20,945 nucleotides of DNA from the NCBI GenBank assembly GCA_019417465.1, contig DXVF01000005.1:98942-119886 (forward strand), read 5' to 3'. The DNA is from Clostridiales bacterium. GTDB lineage: Bacteria; Bacillota; Clostridia; TANB77; CAG-508. The translations under genes were made by a program, and so were the position numbers. The notes beneath the pieces were generated by a model. That model worked only from the letters and a program-made list of their open reading frames with translations. It did no database searches and had not been told where the DNA came from. Below, in pieces: positions 16,134-20,945 of the stretch; position 1 is the first letter of the stretch; the number at the start of each line of letters is the position of its first letter.

Positions 16134-16868
16134 TTACTTAATTTCTGAAACTCTTTTTGCCATTTCTGAGTAGGCTTCTGCAACATCTCCCATATCCTTG
16201 CGGAATCTGTCTTTATCAAGACTTTTTCCTGTTTCCTTGTCCAAGATTCTGCAGGTATCAGGAGAAATCTCATCAATTACAATAATCTGACCATTAGGCA
16301 GTCTGCCAAATTCAATTTTGAAATCGATAAGGTCTCCATTACACTGTGCAAAGAAATCTTTGATAACAAGTGCCACCTGCTCAGTTACATACTCTACATA
16401 GCCAAGTTCTCTTTTAGTCAAGAGACCTTTTGCAATGATAGCAGCTTCGCAGATTGGCGGATCACCTGATGCATCAGATTTGTATGTGTATTCGATATAT
16501 ACCCCATCAAAAGGCATCATATCAGGCACATCATATCTCTTTACATAGCTTCCAGTTGCTTTGAATCTTCCAATAACTTCAAGAAGAATTGGAGTGGTTT
16601 TCTTAACAATCTTTGAAGCTTCGTTTGAACCAGGTCCAACATAGTGTGTATGGATTCCATGTTCTTCCAGCTTAGTAAAAATTGCTTTAGAAATAACATT
16701 GTTTGCAATTCCCTTGCCACTGATTACATCCGTTTTCGCACCGTTTCCAGCAGAAATTCTGTCTGATGCTTCCAGTTCAAGATACTCAGGGTTGTCGGTT
16801 AAATAGACATTATTAGCTTTTCCTGAGTGATAAAGCTCTGTCCGTTTGATTGTGTCTGCAAGTTTCAT
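16134..16868 (-). CDS. purC: SAICAR synthetase
   Basis: 244 residues. I chose ATG 16868 (GGAGG seven bases upstream) over an in-frame ATG at 16883 that overlaps the ribosome site. PurC joins CAIR and aspartate with ATP in purine synthesis. Family signatures are present: 'LYHSGKANNVYLTDN', 'EASDRISAGNG', the 'DLIDFKIEFGRLPNGQIIV' region and 'IDEISPDTCRILDKETG'. The gene looks complete. Its base composition is clearly richer in G and C than the flanking mobility genes, like purM, and it uses CGG for arginine at 'TIKRTELYH'. It is convergent with tnpV, not in a pur operon. An 8-bp perfect hairpin (16897-16904 with 16908-16915) lies in the leader. Likely acquired together with purM. Confidence 0.9.
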   Translation of the reverse strand: MKLADTIKRTELYHSGKANNVYLTDNPEYLELEASDRISAGNGAKTDVISGKGIANNVISKAIFTKLEEHGIHTHYVGPGSNEASKIVKKTTPILLEVIGRFKATGSYVKRYDVPDMMPFDGVYIEYTYKSDASGDPPICEAAIIAKGLLTKRELGYVEYVTEQVALVIKDFFAQCNGDLIDFKIEFGRLPNGQIIVIDEISPDTCRILDKETGKSLDKDRFRKDMGDVAEAYSEMAKRVSEIK

Positions 16869-16980
16869 TTTGCATACCTCCATATAAAAATGTATTTACA
16901 AAGCCTTGCTTTGTATGTTTATTATTTTAACACAATTATGTAAATTTTTCAATATATTTCCGCGAAAATAGCAAATTTTG

Positions 16981-17101
16981 TTGACTTTTAGCGAAAACCA
17001 TGATATATATTATGTGTATTCTAATTAGGAATACAGGAATATTGATGTCTTCTTGGGAATTTTACAATTCCTCAGATGCCAGGCGAAAACGAGTCGCATA
17101 A
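16981..17101 (+). promoter_or_regulatory. Promoter followed by a possible 18-residue leader ORF
   Basis: TTGACT (16981-16986), 17 bases, TATATA (17004-17009), then a GTATTC...GAATAC hairpin. ATG 17045 with CAGGAA upstream opens an 18-codon frame, 'MSSWEFYNSSDARRKRVA', stop at 17099-17101. A second short frame (ATG 17187, 'MSAKFNILFTYTLKK...') also has AAGGA ahead. They could be leader peptides, or the truncated start of a gene cut by the element. No downstream gene for the leader to control is close, so function is open. Confidence 0.4.
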
Positions 17102-17201
17102 AGGATTGCGAGCTGGTTATTAGAAAGTGTGAAAAATTTAAAATAATAGTAAACTTGTCCAGTATTTATAAGTAATTAAGGAAGCCATGAGTGCAAAGTT
17201 C

Positions 17202-17597
17202 AATATTCTATTTACATACACACTAAAAAAGAGTACATATTTATAACTCAAATTTATTTGAGTTTATTAAATTTGTATTCGTAGTAGGTAAATAGAGTAT
17301 TGGTATATCGCTTATGGTCTTTTTGTTGTGTATAAATTCTTGCCCTCTCTATTTATACAGAACAAAAAGAGCTTAACAATTTATTTTTGGTATGTAAATA
17401 AATTGTTAAGATAAGCAAAAGAATATATGAACGATATTAAATATATTCTTTTGCTTTGGCGAAGCCAAGCATAAATTATCTATCGTAAGATTAGATGATT
17501 TATGAGCCCTCCGCTAGGAGCCCACCGACATCTTTGCAAAACGAAGTTTTGAAAGTGTCATAGTGGGTTACATACTTTCGCAAGAAAGTTATGTAAC
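17202..17597 (+). other. Array of strong hairpins, probable oriT region of the mobilizable element
   Basis: Consecutive inverted repeats run up to the relaxase: 17202-17215 with 17288-17301 (13 of 14), 17246-17253 with 17256-17263, 17319-17336 with 17352-17369 (17 of 18), 17372-17386 with 17396-17410 (15 of 15), 17414-17428 with 17441-17455 (15 of 15), 17470-17482 with 17492-17504 (12 of 13), 17521-17567 (CCCAC...GTGGG enclosing CAAAAC/GTTTTG) and 17567-17579 with 17584-17597. Position directly ahead of a MobV relaxase, in the same direction, is where oriT lies in such elements. The last two hairpins are the best candidates for the relaxase-binding and nick site. The exact nick position is not identified. 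Confidence 0.65.
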
Positions 17598-17643
17598 AGC
17601 TCCCTTCGGTCGCTTGCTTAGCTACCTACAGAAAGGAAATATA

Positions 17644-18942
17644 TTGGACAAGAACAAAACAAATTATTCAGTAGCTAGAGTAGAAACTTATACTAAAACA
17701 AGTATTACTAAAGCTGAAAGACACAACGAAAGAAAAAATAAATCATATTCTAATACAAATGTTGATTTATCTCAAACACCAAACAATATATATTACAAAA
17801 GATGTGAAACTACCTACAATGAAAAGTTAAAAGAGCTAATTGATAGTGGACAAGTATCATTAAGAGGACTAAAAAAGGATGCAAAACTATTTGATGAACT
17901 TATATTTGATATTAACTCTGACTATTTTGAAAGACACGGAGGATATGAATTTGCAAAAGAGTTTTACGAAAGAGCTTTTCACTTTGCTGAACAAGAAATG
18001 GGAACTGATAATATTATATCAGCAGTTATGCATGCAGATGAATTAAATACAGCTTTAACAGAAGAATATGGAAAACCTATATATCATTATCACTTGCATG
18101 TTGTAGCACTTCCTGTTGTAAGAAAAGAAGTAAAATGGACTAAAAAATGTAAAGATAAATCTTTGGTAGGAACTACAAAAGAAGTAATTAATCAAGTAAG
18201 CCATAGTAACAAATGGAAATCAGAACAAGTATTAGATAATCAAGGAAAACCTGTATACGATAAAAAAGGCAATGCAGTTCTAATAAAATCGTATAGCTTA
18301 TTACAAGATAGATTTTTTAAGTATATGTCTGATAGTGGTTATAAAGACTTTATTCGTGGTGTAAAAGGTAGTAATCAAGAGCATTTAAACGATTTGCAAT
18401 TTAAAATAAAGAAAGATACTGAAAGACTAGAAAGAATTACAAATAAAGTTGAAGAAAAAGAATCTTCTTATAATTCCTATATAAAATATGATAAGCAGAT
18501 TGAAGATATTTCAAATTTAGGAAAACAAAAACGATTCTCCAAAAAAATTGAACTAGAGCCACAAGACTATAATAATTTAGTTAATTATGCTAAAAAAGGC
18601 ATTGTTGCAGATAAAGAAATTTATGAACTCAATAACAGAATTGATAATTTAAGAAATGCAGTAAACAAGTGGAAATCTCTATATGATGATATAGTAGAAA
18701 AAACAAAGGACTACTTCCATGCTATAAAACTTGCACCTCAAAAAGTTATAAATTTCTTTAAAAGCCTATTTGATAAAGAAAAACAAGATGAATTAGAAAA
18801 GCAAAGACTTGAACAAGAAAAAATACAAGCTGAAAGAAAAGCTCGTGAAGAAGCAAAGGAAAAAGAAAGACTTGAAAAACAGAAATTAAGGAACTCTCCT
18901 GAATATAAGAAGAAAAGGAGGGCTGATAGAGATGCAAGATAA
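17644..18942 (+). CDS. mobV: MobV-family relaxase (plasmid recombination/mobilization protein, TnpZ-like)
   Basis: 432 residues from TTG 17644, chosen because AGAAAGGA precedes it and the earlier in-frame GTG (17563) lies inside the oriT hairpin. The protein nicks oriT and leads the strand into a recipient with help from a co-resident conjugative system. The N-terminus 'YSVARVETYTKTSI' and the asparagine-containing 'HNERKNKSYSNTNVDL' match MobV. The metal-binding motif appears as 'AVMHADELNTALTEEYG' then 'YHYHLHVVALP' (HxDE...HxHLH, about residues 145-175). A long coiled coil (about 260-310 and 350-410) and a lysine/arginine-rich end follow. Its stop overlaps the next gene by 11 bases, so the two are translationally coupled. 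Tn4451-type elements carry the same relaxase class as TnpZ. Confidence 0.88.
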   Translation: MDKNKTNYSVARVETYTKTSITKAERHNERKNKSYSNTNVDLSQTPNNIYYKRCETTYNEKLKELIDSGQVSLRGLKKDAKLFDELIFDINSDYFERHGGYEFAKEFYERAFHFAEQEMGTDNIISAVMHADELNTALTEEYGKPIYHYHLHVVALPVVRKEVKWTKKCKDKSLVGTTKEVINQVSHSNKWKSEQVLDNQGKPVYDKKGNAVLIKSYSLLQDRFFKYMSDSGYKDFIRGVKGSNQEHLNDLQFKIKKDTERLERITNKVEEKESSYNSYIKYDKQIEDISNLGKQKRFSKKIELEPQDYNNLVNYAKKGIVADKEIYELNNRIDNLRNAVNKWKSLYDDIVEKTKDYFHAIKLAPQKVINFFKSLFDKEKQDELEKQRLEQEKIQAERKAREEAKEKERLEKQKLRNSPEYKKKRRADRDAR

Positions 18943-19195
18943 TGAAAAAATAGTTATAACAGGTCTTACAGATGAAGAATTTGAATTTATCGAAAATATA
19001 AGAAAAGAAAATGCAGAAAGATTAAGTAAAATGAGCAAAGAAGAATTGCTAAATTATATAAAAACTCTTTGCCCTGAACAAGAATTGAACTTTGAAAAGC
19101 AAATAAAAGGAGCAACTTATAAAGTAAACACTTACTTTAGTAATACTTCCGAATATACCATATTACAGAGTCTTTTAAAAATTTTTGAAAAATAA
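18932..19195 (+). CDS. Small protein coupled to the relaxase gene
   Basis: 87 residues, mostly helical and acidic, beginning 'MQDNEKIVITGLTDEEFEFI'. An AGGAGGGC ribosome site lies inside the end of the relaxase gene, with which it overlaps. I do not recognise the family. Its position matches that of small accessory genes (such as tnpW) next to the relaxase in Tn4451-like elements, but sequence similarity cannot be judged here. It has no membrane segment or metal motif. Confidence 0.6.
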   Translation: MQDNEKIVITGLTDEEFEFIENIRKENAERLSKMSKEELLNYIKTLCPEQELNFEKQIKGATYKVNTYFSNTSEYTILQSLLKIFEK

Positions 19196-19235
19196 AAATT
19201 TATTATTGCAATCTCAGTTTGGAATATGGTATATT
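19152..19235. repeat. Spaced 13-base inverted repeat ahead of the recombinase gene
   Basis: AATATACCATATT (19152-19164, inside the end of the small gene) is perfectly complementary to AATATGGTATATT (19223-19235), with 58 bases between. It lies about 75 bases upstream of the recombinase start. It could fold as an RNA hairpin or bind a dimeric regulator; either could limit recombinase expression. Confidence 0.45.
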
Positions 19236-19310
19236 ATGACTACTACTTAAAATAGTAACTATAATTTTATATCGTATTTCAAGCTGTCAAATGAAAGGAG
19301 TAAAAATTAT

Positions 19311-20897
19311 ATGAAACAGCTAGAAAACGATAAAATAACTGCTTTATACTGTCGTTTATCAAGAGATGATGAACTTTCAGGAGAAAGCAATAGTATAACA
19401 AATCAAAAATCAATTTTAAGTAAATATGCACAAGATAATAATTTTCAAAATATTAAATTCTTTGTAGATGATGGGTATTCTGGAACAACTTTTACAAGAC
19501 TTGCATTTATGGAAATTATGGATTTAGCAGAGCAAGGGAAAATTAGTACAATTATTGTAAAAGACCATTCAAGGCTTGGAAGAAATAGACTTGTTGTAGG
19601 ACAACTTTTAGAAGAAGATTTCGTAAGATTAGGTATTAGATATATTGCAATAATGGATAATATTGATAGTAGTAAAGGTTTAAATGACTTCTTGCCTATT
19701 CAGGACTGGTTTAATGAAATGCACGCTAAAAATACAAGTCAAAAAGTTAGAGCAGTTCTTAAAAATAAAGGAGAGTCTGGTATTTCACTTGCAAACAATG
19801 TACCTTATGGATATAAAAAAGATGAAATAGACAAAAATAAATGGGTTATTGATGAACAGGCTTCCAAAGTTGTAAAAGAGATATATAATCTTTTTATTCA
19901 AGGACATGGAACTTTTGAAATTGCAAGAATACTTACTGAAAGAAACATTATGACACCAGCTGAATATTTTGCAAGTATTGGAAGAACATTTCCTGCTAAA
20001 CTACAAACCTTTAAGCATCAATGGAATGCTACAACAGTTGCAAGTATTTTAGATAGACAAGAATATATTGGTAATACTGTAAATTTCAAATATACAATTC
20101 GCTCTTATAAAGATAAAACTAAAGTTGCACTCCCAAAAGAAGATTGGCAAATATTTAAAAATACTCATGAGCCAATAATTGATGAATATATTTGGAATAT
20201 TGCTCAAGAGTTAAGAAATAACAGGAAAAAGCCAACTCGTTCAGGTAAGAAAAGTATATTTTCAGGATTACTATTCTGTTATGATTGTGGTAAAAAACTA
20301 TATTTCCAATCTCCTGTAACTGACACAAAAGCAAAACACCATTATAGATGTTCCAGTTATAAGAAAAATACTTCTTTATGTACTTCGCATTGGATTACAG
20401 ATGAAGTATTACAAAGCCTTGTTTTAGAAAATATACAAAAAGTAATTTCTTATATGAAAGATTACGAAGATTTATTTATACAAGAACAATTAGATAAAAG
20501 CTCTAAAGAAGAAGCAAAAACATTATCTCAAAATAAAAAAGAACTTGAAAGAGCAAAAAGCAGAATAATTGAAATTGATAACTTGTTTCAGCATATTTAT
20601 GAAGATAATATTTCAGGAAAACTAACAGATGAAAGATTTAGAAATTTATCTTTTAATTATGATAAGGAACAACAAGAATTAAAAACAAAAATTGAACAAT
20701 TATCAAAACAAATAAACAATACTGAAAAGAAAACAGTTGATTTAACACAATTTGTAAACAATGTTAAAAAATATACTGAAATAACTAAATTAACTCCAGA
20801 GATTTTAAATGAACTAATTGAAAAGATACTTGTTCATCAAGCAAAAATAGTAAATGGCAAAAAAGTTCAAGAAATAGATATTTATTATAGATGTTAA
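19311..20897 (+). CDS. tnpX: Large serine recombinase (TnpX-like)
   Basis: 528 residues, AAAGGAG ribosome site. It cuts and joins element ends and target by a serine-phosphate link, giving excision and integration. The resolvase domain carries 'ALYCRLSRDDELSGES' with the catalytic Ser17, then 'IIVKDHSRLGRNR' with the conserved arginines. The recombinase domain (about 150-290, 'VPYGYKKDE', 'WNATTVASILDRQEYIGN') is followed by a zinc ribbon ('CYDCGKKLYF' and 'YRCSSYKKNTSLC', about 322-360) and a coiled coil (about 400-480). All parts are present. The gene runs toward the right window edge and is probably the last gene of the element. With tnpV and a MobV relaxase it defines a Tn4451-like mobilizable element. 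Confidence 0.92.
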   Translation: MKQLENDKITALYCRLSRDDELSGESNSITNQKSILSKYAQDNNFQNIKFFVDDGYSGTTFTRLAFMEIMDLAEQGKISTIIVKDHSRLGRNRLVVGQLLEEDFVRLGIRYIAIMDNIDSSKGLNDFLPIQDWFNEMHAKNTSQKVRAVLKNKGESGISLANNVPYGYKKDEIDKNKWVIDEQASKVVKEIYNLFIQGHGTFEIARILTERNIMTPAEYFASIGRTFPAKLQTFKHQWNATTVASILDRQEYIGNTVNFKYTIRSYKDKTKVALPKEDWQIFKNTHEPIIDEYIWNIAQELRNNRKKPTRSGKKSIFSGLLFCYDCGKKLYFQSPVTDTKAKHHYRCSSYKKNTSLCTSHWITDEVLQSLVLENIQKVISYMKDYEDLFIQEQLDKSSKEEAKTLSQNKKELERAKSRIIEIDNLFQHIYEDNISGKLTDERFRNLSFNYDKEQQELKTKIEQLSKQINNTEKKTVDLTQFVNNVKKYTEITKLTPEILNELIEKILVHQAKIVNGKKVQEIDIYYRC

Positions 20898-20910
20898 TGT
20901 CAATAAGAAA

Positions 20911-20945
20911 ATGTACAAAATTTTGAATTTAGTTATGTACAATTT
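20911..20945. repeat. Short direct repeat after the recombinase, possible element end
   Basis: ATGTACAA is repeated at 20911 and 20935, each followed by A/T-rich sequence, just after the recombinase stop. Large serine recombinases act on short att sites next to their gene, so the right end may be here. The matching left end was not identified, and the window stops at this point. Confidence 0.3.

Noticed and set aside
16869..16883. Upstream ATG for purC at 16883
   Set aside because: It overlaps the GGAGG site that serves ATG 16868.
17563..17643. Earlier in-frame GTG start for the relaxase, adding 27 residues
   Set aside because: It lies within the oriT hairpins, lacks a ribosome site, and the added residues do not resemble a MobV N-terminus; TTG 17644 has AGAAAGGA ahead.
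1..20945. CRISPR array, tRNA or rRNA genes
   Set aside because: No regularly spaced direct repeats, cloverleaf or rRNA-like sequence was seen.

Overview
The window reads as an AT-rich (roughly 30% G+C by eye) Gram-positive chromosome, most likely a low-GC gut Clostridia/Firmicutes relative. The evidence is strong AGGAGG-type ribosome sites, SipW/TasA-type secretion, a thioester/CnaB surface adhesin, and a Tn4451-like mobilizable element. No rRNA, tRNA or CRISPR array was seen. The species cannot be fixed from sequence alone.

Left half, minus strand (about 1-11160): a cell-surface and matrix island. Read in transcription order it holds four blocks. First is a thioester-domain adhesin of about 1335 residues with CnaB-like and repeated 'FDLALRK' modules. 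Second, after a terminator, is a SipW-like signal peptidase with an altered active site, then a TasA/camelysin-like fibre protein, a second anchored TasA/TapA-like protein, a second SipW and a third small TasA-like protein. Third is another terminator. Last is a LamG/InlB-repeat membrane protein that runs off the left edge. SipW enzymes normally mature TasA-like proteins, so the cluster looks like a self-contained surface-fibre or biofilm-matrix locus. A structured intergenic element of about 100-150 bases occurs twice, each time between the terminator of one transcription unit and the start of the next.

Middle (about 11300-13065): a decayed rhuM region. It has one nearly full but doubly frameshifted rhuM, a 99-base remnant of a second copy, a short fragment of unknown origin, and two related roughly 45-base flanking repeats.

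Right half (about 13250-20945): a probable integrative mobilizable element. Its hallmarks are tnpV, a MobV relaxase preceded by a run of strong hairpins (probable oriT), a small co-transcribed gene and a large serine recombinase. Between or beside these lie purM and purC genes whose base composition looks foreign, and a dinD gene with a LexA-like palindrome inside its promoter.

The most striking observation cuts across the map. Four genes (thioester adhesin, second sipW, third tasA-like gene, rhuM) are each broken by what looks like one extra C placed between an NNT codon and a GGN glycine codon. Every case creates an in-frame CGG. By eye I found no other in-frame CGG in the native-looking genes; only the foreign-looking purM and purC use it. 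This could be a shared mutational or sequencing signature, or +1 recoding at a CGG codon that the host reads poorly.
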